This document shows positions 21,359 through 31,900 of a stretch of DNA of 64,000 nt, in pieces. The position numbers and the translations under genes were made by a program. This DNA comes from Morinoia aosen (Eukaryota > Arthropoda > Malacostraca > Amphipoda > Talitridae). The stretch is from contig CM059575.1 in the NCBI GenBank assembly GCA_030386875.1, positions 16,144,293 through 16,208,292 of the forward strand. The letters run 5' to 3'. Each line of letters begins with the position of its first letter. Positions within the stretch are counted from its first letter, which is position 1. The notes beneath the pieces are model-generated. The model saw only the letters and a program-made list of their open reading frames with translations. It had not been told where the DNA came from and did no database searches.

Positions 21359-23421
21359 CTAAAGTTCACCCAAAGTGGGGAACTTAATTTGATTATGTGA
21401 ATTTGAAGCTTGAAGAGCAAGCTATTTAAATGTTGAGAATTGATTGATATTTATTTTTTGATAAGGCAGGGTCACCAGCGCGAGGGGACGCGCATTGAAT
21501 TGAAAATGAATTAAGTATGGCCACTGACTCAGAAGGAGTTAAGGCGGTATTCGGACGCAATATTTCAAGCGTCTACAATCAACAACAAAACCACCATTAC
21601 AGCCAACATCAGAAGGGAATGAGGGAACAGACTAGCCTTTATGGGATTTATTGAGGAGAAGGTTGAACGACGAAGTGCGAGGCTTGACTCTTGTTCGCGA
21701 GACGTTCTTGGGGAGAGTCCGAGGAGGTTGCAGGACTTCAGACGATTCGTTCAGCTCAGGCTTGTGGCAGCGTGTGCTGGAGTGTGAAGTCGAGGATGGT
21801 GTAGGTGTGAGAGGTTCCGACACCAAGTGAGTGGGGAATTGAGTGATGAGTATGGGAATAGTTACCGGTTGGGAAAACTCGGTAAGAAATGGGGACTCTC
21901 GACCCAATGGTCTCAACTGGAGATTTTAGCGGCTTAGCTGCAGGGATGCAGGCCTTCCAGTATAGTGAAATTTGAAAAGGGGAGGAGAAACTTGGAAAAG
22001 AAACTCGGAGGAGACTTGAAGGCGAAAACTTGGAGGAGGTAAGCTCCTTAAATTACGAGATTAGGGTTTGGTTTCATACGTGTTTGTGAGTGCATGAATG
22101 TGTGGTCCAGTCGATCCTGTGAGGGAGCAGGTGACTTGGATTACTTTGCACGGTAACGAGTCTATTCATACACATGTGCAAGACTGCTGCATCTGCTACT
22201 TACAGAGGAACAATGGAAGAGTCTAGTGCTAAAGTCAGTACCGCAGCTCTAGCGCCCGAGTTGCAGCCTGAATCATCTTAACACCCAGAACCGGTGTTCA
22301 AGACCAACTGGTCAAAAACTCCACTGATATCACAAGCAGCAACACAACTGAGTATATAATCGTTATGTAATTTGCTAATGGAATTTAATTATACTGGTTT
22401 GGCTTCCAGGTATTCCAAAAATAGCCAGCCAACTGCTGTCAGTTGGCGGTTGTAACTTTAGTCAAAAGCAAACTACACTTACAACTCAGCATGAGACTGA
22501 AGATTTAAATTTCCCGTACAGGGAACTAATTTCTAAAGACAAAACATGACTGAGTATGAACTAACAACTAGAAGCAAAATAATGTACACAAAATGGCATG
22601 AGAAAAGGTGAAGACTCTTGTTCTCTATAATTTAGATGGGCCATTACTGCTTCTAGGCGCAAAAAAATTACATATAAAAGAGGAGTAGTATATGAAAAGG
22701 CACAACAGAATAAACAAACCAACTGAAGCTGGAAAGCAAAGTTACAGTGACTTAGCAAAAAGGCTAACAACGCTCAATTAAATTCAGGGAAGTAAAATTG
22801 GACTTCCTCACAAATGATCTTTGTGGACAGCAAAGTGTCTTAAAACGCTATGTTCAGCACTAAAAATTATCTAAGGAGCTAATGCCAACATCGTCTAACA
22901 CTGACAGCACAATACGGAATCATCGGAGAATAGTAAACACGAAAACAATGGCAAAGATGGGGCAGTGAGCTTGAGGCTGGTGCCTAACTAACACCGGCAC
23001 CAAGGAAACATAGTGAATGTTCACAAAAATGAGCTCTCAACACATAGACAAGTCAATAATTATAATAAAAACACTTAATATTAACACTTGATACTTACAA
23101 ATGCCCGCTCTGGGGCCCAAGCACTATTCAGGAGGATCTGTACGAGAATGACGACTCTGCCTGAAAAGTCGGCCTTATATGCTCTTTCGAGCGGAAGCTT
23201 GCGAAATGGTTCTGCGCGAATGTTTCCAACGGAAGTGACGGAAGGAAACATGATCGGCAAATATTTTCGAAACACATTTTTGGTAAAATTTTGGGTTTAA
23301 TCGAATTAATTTGGTCGTGTAAAATTATAAAAATAATTACATTTGTATAATTTAATTTAGGGTGTTAGTATTTTAATATTTTATGAAATTAGGCTGAAGT
23401 GCGGCTGAGGCGATCACTACA
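21359..23421 (-). repeat. Element 3 LTR, left copy (its 3' LTR)
   Basis: It shares with 24640-25676 the block at about 21470-22113 (GGTCACCAGCGCGAGGGG onward) and the block 23098-23421 (AAATGCCCGCTCTGGG onward to CACTACA). The part in between, about 1 kb, has no counterpart in the right copy and no recognised feature. Confidence 0.82.
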
Positions 23422-24639
23422 GCTACCCCCCAACGCATGTAGACCGAAAGGTCTGGTAACAGTGAAGCTGTTACTTGTAAGATGCTCGAGGGAGTTACTA
23501 AGGGAAGTTCCCAAAAGAAAGCTTGACAGAGGAAAATAGATGAAAATAGTGGAAGGTGAACTCTGGAACTATGAAAGTTTCAGCTCGGATCCCCAACTGG
23601 GACCATAAAAGAATCTGTGAGGTTAGCATCACTGAGCACAATCGTGCTAGAAGTGTCCGCCGAAATGGAGGCACCCGAATCACCAGACTCCGACTGCGTT
23701 CTTTGAACGGTATACCGGGGAATCTAGAATTGGTCGCCTTCCACGTCTTTAGGAACCTCAATCAACTAAGACAAGTACGAATTCGTTGGCTCGACAGGTG
23801 TTGACCTGAGGCGAAATCGCAGTCTGGGTTTGTGACATTATGCCCTCAAAAAAATATAAAAGATCAGTTCCTTACTTTCCCAAAACACATATGCCGGTTA
23901 AATACAGCAAATGTGCGACGTAAGTCGTTTGTACAGCCTCCCTAGGCAACGTGCGTGCTCCTCAGGCGTCCCCAAGGCTACAAGCACACCGACCAGACAG
24001 CGATACAAAAAAGGGAAGATCGGGTAAGAGCTTGGTATTTGGGATACGGAGGAACTTACAAAAGACCAACGGTGCACACCCGGCAGTCCCTTGCAACGAT
24101 CGCAGAGTTGAAATTTATGGTTGGGCATATTTTTGGGCGTCATCTTAAGTATTTCGCAAGTCTATACAATTGTGAAATTAGTGTTAATTTGTTTAAATTG
24201 GTGTTTCGTACATAGACATTTTCGCTTTAGTGCTTCAGTAGCAATGGTGCTGCAGTAGCAATGGAAATTGCGAAGGTTATTAGTAAGGAGCTTCAGTAGC
24301 AATGGAAGTTATCCTAGAAGGTCTCCTATGGTTTGCTTCAGTAGCAATGGAAATGCATGAAGTGTTTTGTAAAAGGTGGCTTCAGTGGCAATGGAAAAAC
24401 ATGAAGAATGTGTTAGAATAGGCTGCAGTAGCAATAACTTATTATTAGGGAAGAGTTTTAGAGAGGAAAACTATGTTTGATTACTGAGAATTAGAGGAAA
24501 AGGATGGAAAGGAACACTACCTCCTCCAAGGTTCAACATGCAACAGCTGCCAACAGCCTCGGCATGCGCTCAAAAACCTCCCGATGATGGCCGCGGTAAT
24601 TTAGTTGTTTGATTATTTATCAACTCTGGGGTCACCAGT
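23422..24639 (-). other. Element 3 interior, non-coding, with a short dispersed repeat
   Basis: No long frame is present. At 24232-24437 the word GCTTCAGTAGCAATGGA, in slightly varied forms, recurs about six times at irregular spacing of about 20-60 bp. A PBS-like site lies at the right edge and a PPT-like site at the left edge. The frames of 60-90 codons in this interval resemble no protein I know. Confidence 0.65.
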
Positions 24640-25676
24640 CTAAACTTTTGGCTGAGGGCGTAATTCAAGTTTTTACTTTGGACAGGTTTGAATTCTTTGA
24701 TAAGGCGGGGTCACCAGCGCGAGGGGACGCGCATTCAATTAAATATGAATTAAGTATGGCCACTGACTCAGAAGGAGTTAAGGCGGTATTCGGACGCAAT
24801 ATTTCAAGCGTCTACAATCAACAACAAAACCACCATTACAGCCAACATCAGAAGGAAATGAGGGAACAGACTAGCCTTTATGGGATTTATTGAGGAGAAG
24901 GTTGAACGACGAAGTGCGAGGCTTGACTCTTGTTCGCGAGACGTTCTTGGGGAGAGTCCGAGGAGGTTGCAGGACTTCAGACGATTCGTTCAGCTCAGGC
25001 TTGTGAAGCGCGTGCTGGAGTGTGAAGTCGATGATGGTGTAAGTGTGGGAGGTTCCGACACTAAGTGAGTAGTGAGTTGAGTGCTGAGTATGGGATTTGT
25101 TACCGGTTGGGAAAACTCGGTAAGAGTGGGACTCTCGACCCAATGGTAGTCACAACTGGGGATTTTAGCGGCTTAGCTGCAGGGATGCAGGCCTTCCAGT
25201 ATAGTGAAATTTGAAAAGGAGGAGCAACTTGGAGAAGAAACTTGGAGGAGTGAACCAGGAGGGTGAACCCGGAGGAGGTAAGCTCCTTAAATTACGAGAT
25301 TAAGGTTTGGTTCCATACGTGTTTTTGAGTGCATGAATGTGTGGTCCAGTAGATCAAATGCCCGCTCTGGGCCCAAACACTATTCAGGAGGATCTGTACG
25401 AGAATGACGACTCTGCCTGAAAAGTCGGCCTTATATGCTCTTTTGAGCGGAAGCTTGCGAAATGGTTCTGCGCGAATGTTTCTAACGGAAGTGACTGACG
25501 AAAACGTGATCGGCAAATATTTCGAAACACGTTTTTGGTAAAATTTTGAGTTTAATCGAATTAATTTGGTCTTGTAAAATTATAAAAATAATTAAATTTG
25601 TATAATTTAATTTTAGGATGTTAGTTTTTTAATATTTTATGAAATTAGAATGAAGTGCGGCTGAGGGTTCACTACA
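24640..25676 (-). repeat. Element 3 LTR, right copy (its 5' LTR)
   Basis: On the minus strand it begins TGTAGTGAACC at 25676 and ends GTTTAG at 24640, immediately before the ACTGGTGACCCC primer-binding site. It is near-identical to the shared parts of the left copy. Confidence 0.85.
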
Positions 25677-25860
25677 CATTTGCCTCGGTTCGCGAGCTGA
25701 TTTCAGCCTGGTATAATTATCTAATTTACTGGCTAAACATTCATCTGCTCCAACTACGGACATTTGTCTTCAGGGTGTAATATTCTTAACTCCAAGACCA
25801 AGTAAAATGGAGTAACCATCGTCAATCATGGCTCAAAATTAGGATTTGAAGCAACTCTTA
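25677..25860 (+). repeat. Element 1, 5' LTR piece 3 of 4
   Basis: CATTTGCCTCGG to GCAACTCTTA matches 57111-57291 of the 3' LTR. It ends where LINE B was inserted; TCTTA is at 25856-25860 and recurs at 39494-39498. Confidence 0.93.
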
Positions 25861-25862
25861 GG

Positions 25863-27650
25863 CACCAGGCACTGATAACGGCTAAAAATAACCCGAAGCG
25901 AACTTGGGAAATCATTAGTGAGGTAGCCCCATATAAAAATTTAGATCGCATAAGTAATTTTGAAAATCCCTTGGCAACAGCCACGGATTTCAACACATTC
26001 TTTTCAAAAGTAGGGGCTCAAGTTTTCAGTGAGGTGTGTACCAATCCAGATGAAACGACAATTGAAAATTTATGCCCCACTGCACCCTCGAGGACTGATG
26101 TCAAGTGGAGACCACGCCCTGTCGATTTACCGGAGTTACGAAACATCTTATACTCACTAAAAAACACAAAGGCAGTTGGACATGATGGTATCAGTCTTCA
26201 ATATATCAAAGACAGTTTCCCTGTTACAGCACCATGGATTCGTCTGATAATTAATACATCAATAGTAACCAACACATTTCCAAACCAATATAAACACTCC
26301 ATTATTAGACCGTTGCACAAAAGTGGTGACTTAAATACAGCATCAAACTACAGGCCCATCAGTCTTTTGCCTGTCATGTCCAAACTATTGGAGAAAGTGG
26401 TGACAAATCAACTGTCATTTCACCTGGACGAGTCAAATTTACTCCACCAAAATCAATATGCCTATAGAAGAAATACTAGCACTCAAGACGCTCTGCTCAA
26501 TATATCTGAAAAAATATACAGTGACATTGATCAAAAGAATGTAACACTCTTGCTGCTACTCGATCTCTCTAAGGCGTTCGATAGCGTCCAACATGAAAGA
26601 CTTCTACGTAAAATACTGAACTTGGGAATAGACATGCAATGGTTTGAAAGTTACTTGTCAAATCGATCTCATGCAGTCCGCATAGAAAACAAATTGTCCC
26701 CATTCATTCAAAACAATTTTGGTGTTCCCCAAGGATCCATTCTTGGTCCACTACTGTTCTCTATTTTCATTAATGATTTCCTTCCAATGCATTCTAACAC
26801 ACGGATCTCAATGTATGCAGATGATGTTCAAATTGCAATAACAAGTTCTGTATCGGAAATACCACAGACGCAAATTAAAGCCGAAACTTTACTGACTAGC
26901 CTGAAATCATGGTACGACCGAAATGGTCTGAAATTAAATGCTAATAAAACACAATGCATTATTTTTGGATCCAAAGATGCAATTAAAAAAACTTCAGATC
27001 TTACTCTTGCAGTTGGAAATGATAAAATTAATGCATCAGAAAAAGTTAAAAATCTGGGTATCTGGTTCGATAGAAATATGTCCTTCAAATCTCACGTTGA
27101 GACTACTTGCAACAAAATCTACGGAACTTTAATGTTTTTTCATCGTATAAAAAGTATGCTAGACGAAAAATCCAGATTATTAGCCATTCAATCCCTTGTG
27201 TTATCGCGCATTGACTACTGCAGCCTAGTATGGGGAGACTTACCTCAATACCTTAAAAGGGACTTACAAAAATGCATGAATTTTGCAGCCAAGGTGGTAT
27301 GCAACGGTAATTTCAAAAGAAGTGATCACGTAACCCCTCTCCTCAATAAACTCGGCTGGATCCCTATCCAAGAAAGGCTCCTCATGCAGAAGGCCCAATA
27401 CGTGTTCTCCTCGTTATATCTTCCTCAGAGCAATGCTGAGATAGTGCGTTTCCATCCACCCACTGTAACCAATCAAAAACCGAACAGAAACAATAATGTC
27501 TTAGTCAACTATCGTTCATCTCACTTAGGGCAGAAGGCTCTGTCCATATCAGGCGCCTTACTGTGGAACAAACTTCCCCTGAGTATTAAAGTCCCTCAAA
27601 GACCGAGAGAATTTAAAGCCAAAATAACTCGTCATCTTGTGTCTCAATAA
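25863..27650 (+). CDS. LINE B ORF2 fragment: reverse transcriptase
   Basis: This open frame of about 595 codons begins directly at the truncation point (HQALITAK, then NPKRTWEII) and aligns with LINE A from its HKELLAAKQ stretch onward. It has no start codon of its own: the first Met is at 25971, so it is a 5'-truncated remnant. RT motifs are complete: LLLDLSKAFDSV, GVPQGSILGPLLFSIFIND and the catalytic SMYADDVQIA. The C-terminus carries LLWNKLPLSIK, as in LINE A. The frame has no stop or shift, so the insertion is not very old. The protein lacks an endonuclease and would not be mobile alone. Confidence 0.87.
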   Translation, partial: HQALITAKNNPKRTWEIISEVAPYKNLDRISNFENPLATATDFNTFFSKVGAQVFSEVCTNPDETTIENLCPTAPSRTDVKWRPRPVDLPELRNILYSLKNTKAVGHDGISLQYIKDSFPVTAPWIRLIINTSIVTNTFPNQYKHSIIRPLHKSGDLNTASNYRPISLLPVMSKLLEKVVTNQLSFHLDESNLLHQNQYAYRRNTSTQDALLNISEKIYSDIDQKNVTLLLLLDLSKAFDSVQHERLLRKILNLGIDMQWFESYLSNRSHAVRIENKLSPFIQNNFGVPQGSILGPLLFSIFINDFLPMHSNTRISMYADDVQIAITSSVSEIPQTQIKAETLLTSLKSWYDRNGLKLNANKTQCIIFGSKDAIKKTSDLTLAVGNDKINASEKVKNLGIWFDRNMSFKSHVETTCNKIYGTLMFFHRIKSMLDEKSRLLAIQSLVLSRIDYCSLVWGDLPQYLKRDLQKCMNFAAKVVCNGNFKRSDHVTPLLNKLGWIPIQERLLMQKAQYVFSSLYLPQSNAEIVRFHPPTVTNQKPNRNNNVLVNYRSSHLGQKALSISGALLWNKLPLSIKVPQRPREFKAKITRHLVSQ

Positions 27651-28938
27651 TAATCCTTAATTACAGAACATACTGAATGAGTACTGACGAATCTCATTTA
27701 CCTGGTATCTCCATTGCTGAACAATCTCCCTCGCTCATTGTTTTATAATTCAAGACATCACACAACAGTTTTGAAGTATGCGTAGGTATTATGATTTGAC
27801 CGCCTATACGTTGTCATTTGCAAACATGCTTACTTGTATATGTGTGTACGTATATAGGTGTACGTGCGCATATGGGTGTGTATATGTGCACGTACAACTG
27901 TGTGCACTAGAGTAGATCAACCAGTCGAAGGTGCATTTTATGTCATTCCTCTCCGTTTCTGTGCAAGCATCAAACTAGACCGACATGGTACCTATGTGTG
28001 TGTGTGTTGATCAATTGCAGACATTCTGCACCATATTAAAAAAAATCATGTTTTTTTTCTAATATGAAATTGTAAAGCATCCATGTAAAAAAATAAATTC
28101 GTTGTGTGATCATCCATTTATACTGCAGTAATATACTTATTCGGCTTATAGTTATATGCTTATAATAATGTGATACCTATGTTTGTTTATCAACTGCCGA
28201 CAATTTGCGCCATATTTCAAAGATAATGTGATTTTTTTTCTAATATGAAACCTTTATAGGACATTAATGTTTTCTTTCTTATTCACGTCCCACAATCGTT
28301 TTCATGTTTCCGACTTAAGTGGACTGTTTTGTGCCACTATTTTTAGTACGAAATTTTATAAAATTCATGCTATAATAAAAGATATTTTCTCCGTTTCCGT
28401 CGATTGGAATTCTGCTTTATACGAACTAGTTTACGCTGATATTTGCGCACATGCTTACTTGTGTATATGTGTACGTGTCCACGCTATGCGTATGACACTC
28501 TGTAGAATGCGTATGTATTGCCTCGATGCATAGAAATGGGTATATGTGTGCATGTGTATGTGTATATATTTACATGTATACGTGCACATATGTGCATACT
28601 AGACTGACAACTAGCATTTTACCAGAGATAATGGTCTTTTTTCTGTGCACTCTCAACTTGTAACATTTCCTAACTGGTCATCTCTTTAGTATTGTGAAGC
28701 ATTCATGTAAAAACTATACTTTTGTTGTGCGATCATCCATTTATATTTAAATAAAATGCTTGTTAACTAATGACCGTTATGTTAAAATTGTTGAATCAGT
28801 AATACAAAACTTGTAATCTTCTTGGTCCTCATGCTTATATGTATATATGTATTTGTGTGTGTGTGTATGTGTGTGTGTGTGAGTGTGTGTATGGATATGC
28901 ACACACATGCATACGTATATGTACATATGTGTGCATAT
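27651..28938 (+). other. LINE B 3' UTR, first part, with diverged tandem units
   Basis: This AT-rich, non-coding stretch has several loosely repeated blocks. ATCATCCATTTATA recurs near 28107 and 28732, a run of T with CTAATATGAAA recurs near 28055 and 28240, and GCATNCATGTAAAAA recurs near 28078 and 28697. TG/CA-rich microsatellite stretches lie at 27830-27900, 28450-28600 and 28840-28935. The 88-codon frame at 28267-28533 is not supported as a gene. Confidence 0.6.
28925..28938 (+). repeat. 14-bp direct repeat at left edge of array
   Basis: ATATGTGTGCATAT here is repeated exactly at 39082-39095, directly outside the right edge of the array. It could be a target-site duplication for the whole array, but the surroundings are TG/CA microsatellite, so chance or microhomology is possible. 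Confidence 0.5.
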
Positions 28939-31900
28939 TTTTTACTCCCTATTTTTTATCGAGAGTTCACAGTCTAGTAAACTCCCAGAAACAGATAATG
29001 ATTCTGGTACGAGAAGCTGCTGCTTCCACAAGTTGAAACGAAATAAATGTACACAAGGAGTTCCGAGACTCGAACTCAGGACTTAGAAATTACCGCGCCG
29101 GCACGCTACCAACTGAGCTATCGATCACCCTAAAAAGGTGACCGAAACCCAACGATAGCAATGCTTGGCCCAGTGCAGGTACGTGCTGTCCCGACATATA
29201 TTTTACTCCCTATTTTTTATCGAGAGTTCACAGTCTAGTAAACTCCCAGAAACAGATAATGATTCTGGTACGAGAAGCTGCTGCTTCCACAAGTTGAAAC
29301 GAAATAAATGTACACAAGGAGTTCCGAGACTCGAACTCAGGACTTAGAAATTACCGCGCCGGCACGCTACCAACTGAGCTATCGATCACCCTAAAAAGGT
29401 GACCGAAACCCAACGATAGCAATGCTTGGCCCAGTGCAGGTACGTGCTGTCCCGACATATATTTTACTCCCTATTTTTTATCGAGAGTTCACAGTCTAGT
29501 AAACTCCCAGAAACAGATAATGATTCTGGTACGAGAAGCTGCTGCTTCCACAAGTTGAAACGAAATAAATGTACACAAGGAGTTCCGAGACTCGAACTCA
29601 GGACTTAGAAATTACCGCGCCGGCACGCTACCAACTGAGCTATCGATCACCCTGAAAAGGTGACCGAAACCCAACGATAGCAATGCTTGGCCCAGTGCAG
29701 GTACGTGCTGTCCCGACATATATTTTACTCCCTATTTTTTATCGAGAGTTCACAGTCTAGTAAACTCCCAGAAACAGATAATGATTCTGGTACGAGAAGC
29801 TGCTGCTTCCACAAGTTGAAACGAAATAAATGTACACAAGGAGTTCCGAGACTCGAACTCAGGACTTAGAAATTACCGCGCCGGCACGCTACCAACTGAG
29901 CTATCGATCACCCTAAAAAGGTGACCGAAACCCAACGATAGCAATGCTTGGCCCAGTGCAGGTACGTGCTGTCCCGACATATATTTTACTCCCTATTTTT
30001 TATCGAGAGTTCACAGTCTAGTAAACTCCCAGAAACAGATAATGATTCTGGTACGAGAAGCTGCTGCTTCCACAAGTTGAAACGAAATAAATGTACACAA
30101 GGAGTTCCGAGACTCGAACTCAGGACTTAGAAATTACCGCGCCGGCACGCTACCAACTGAGCTATCGATCACCCTAAAAAGGTGACCGAAACCCAACGAT
30201 AGCAATGCTTGGCCCAGTGCAGGTACGTGCTGTCCCGACATATATTTTACTCCCTATTTTTTATCGAGAGTTCACAGTCTAGTAAACTCCCAGAAACAGA
30301 TGATGATTCTGGTACGAGAAGCTGCTGCTTCCACAAGTTGAAACGAAATAAATGTACACAAGGAGTTCCGAGACTCGAACTCAGGACTTAGAAATTACCG
30401 CGCCGGCACGCTACCAACTGAGCTATCGATCACCCTAAAAAGGTGACCGAAACCCAACGATAGCAATGCTTGGCCCAGTGCAGGTACGTGCTGTCCCGAC
30501 GTATATTTTACTCCCTATTTTTTATCGAGAGTTCACAGTCTAGTAAACTCCCAGAAACAGATAATGATTCTGGTACGAGAAGCTGCTGCTTCCACAAGTT
30601 GAAACGAAATAAATGTACACAAGGAGTTCCGAGACTCGAACTCAGGACTTAGAAATTACCGCGCCGGCACGCTACCAACTGAGCTATCGATCACCCTAAA
30701 AAGGTGACCGAAACCCAACGATAGCAATGCTTGGCCCAGTGCAGGTACGTGCTGTCCCGACATATATTTTACTCCCTATTTTTTATCGAGAGTTCACAGT
30801 CTAGTAAACTCCCAGAAACAGATAATGATTCTGGTACGAGAAGCTGCTGCTTCCACAAGTTGAAACGAAATAAATGTACACAAGGAGTTCCGAGACTCGA
30901 ACTCAGGACTTAGAAATTACCGCGCCGGCACGCTACCAACTGAGCTATCGATCACCCTAAAAAGGTGACCGAAACCCAACGATAGCAATGCTTGGCCCAG
31001 TGCAGGTACGTGCTGTCCCGACATATATTTTACTCCCTATTTTTTTTTATCGAGAGTTCACAGTCTAGTAAACTCCCAGAAACAGATAATGATTCTGGTA
31101 CGAGAAGCTGCTGCTTCCACAAGTTGAAACGAAATAAATGTACACAAGGAGTTCCGAGACTCGAACTCAGGACTTAGAAATTACCGCGCCGGCACGCTAC
31201 CAACTGAGCTATCGATCACCCTAAAAAGGTGACCGAAACCCAACGATAGCAATGCTTGGCCCAGTGCAGGTACGTGCTGTCCCGACATATATTTTACTCC
31301 CTATTTTTTATCGAGAGTTCACAGTCTAGTAAACTCCCAGAAACAGATAATGATTCTGGTACGAGAAGCTGCTGCTTCCACAAGTTGAAACGAAATAAAT
31401 GTACACAAGGAGTTCCGAGACTCGAACTCAGGACTTAGAAATTACCGCGCCGGCACGCTACCAACTGAGCTATCGATCACCCTAAAAAGGTGACCGAAAC
31501 CCAACGATAGCAATGCTTGGCCCAGTGCAGGTACGTGCTGTCCCGACATATATTTTACTCCCTATTTTTATCGAGAGTTCACAGTCTAGTAAACTCCCAG
31601 AAACAGATAATGATTCTGGTACGAGAAGCTGCTGCTTCCACAAGTTGAAACGAAATAAATGTACACAAGGAGTTCCGAGACTCGAACTCAGGACTTAGAA
31701 ATTACCGCGCCGGCACGCTACCAACTGAGCTATCGATCACCCTAAAAAGGTGACCGAAACCCAACGATAGCAATGCTTGGCCCAGTGCAGGTACGTGCTG
31801 TCCCGACATATATTTTACTCCCTATTTTTTATCGAGAGTTCACAGTCTAGTAAACTCCCAGAAACAGATAATGATTCTGGTACGAGAAGCTGCTGCTTCC

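Larger units (their letters stand above)
21359..25676 (-). mobile_element. Element 3: non-coding LTR retrotransposon (minus strand)
   Basis: It is flanked by CATTT on both sides. Read on the minus strand, LTRs begin TGTAGTGA and end CTTTAG or GTTTAG. The right copy is 24640-25676 (about 1.04 kb) and the left copy 21359-23421 (about 2.06 kb). The right LTR is followed by a primer-binding site reading ACTGGTGACCCCAGAG (24639-24621), and the left LTR is preceded by a polypurine tract GCGTTGGGGGGTAGC (23436-23422). The 1.2-kb interior has no gag or pol, so it is a non-autonomous (LARD-type) element. PBS and PPT closely resemble those of element 1. It is probably moderately young, being nested in element 1. 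Confidence 0.85.

Noticed and set aside
28267-28533. 88-residue secreted-like peptide
   Set aside because: It lies in the LINE B 3' UTR over diverged tandem units and microsatellite. Hydrophobic codons come from T-runs.
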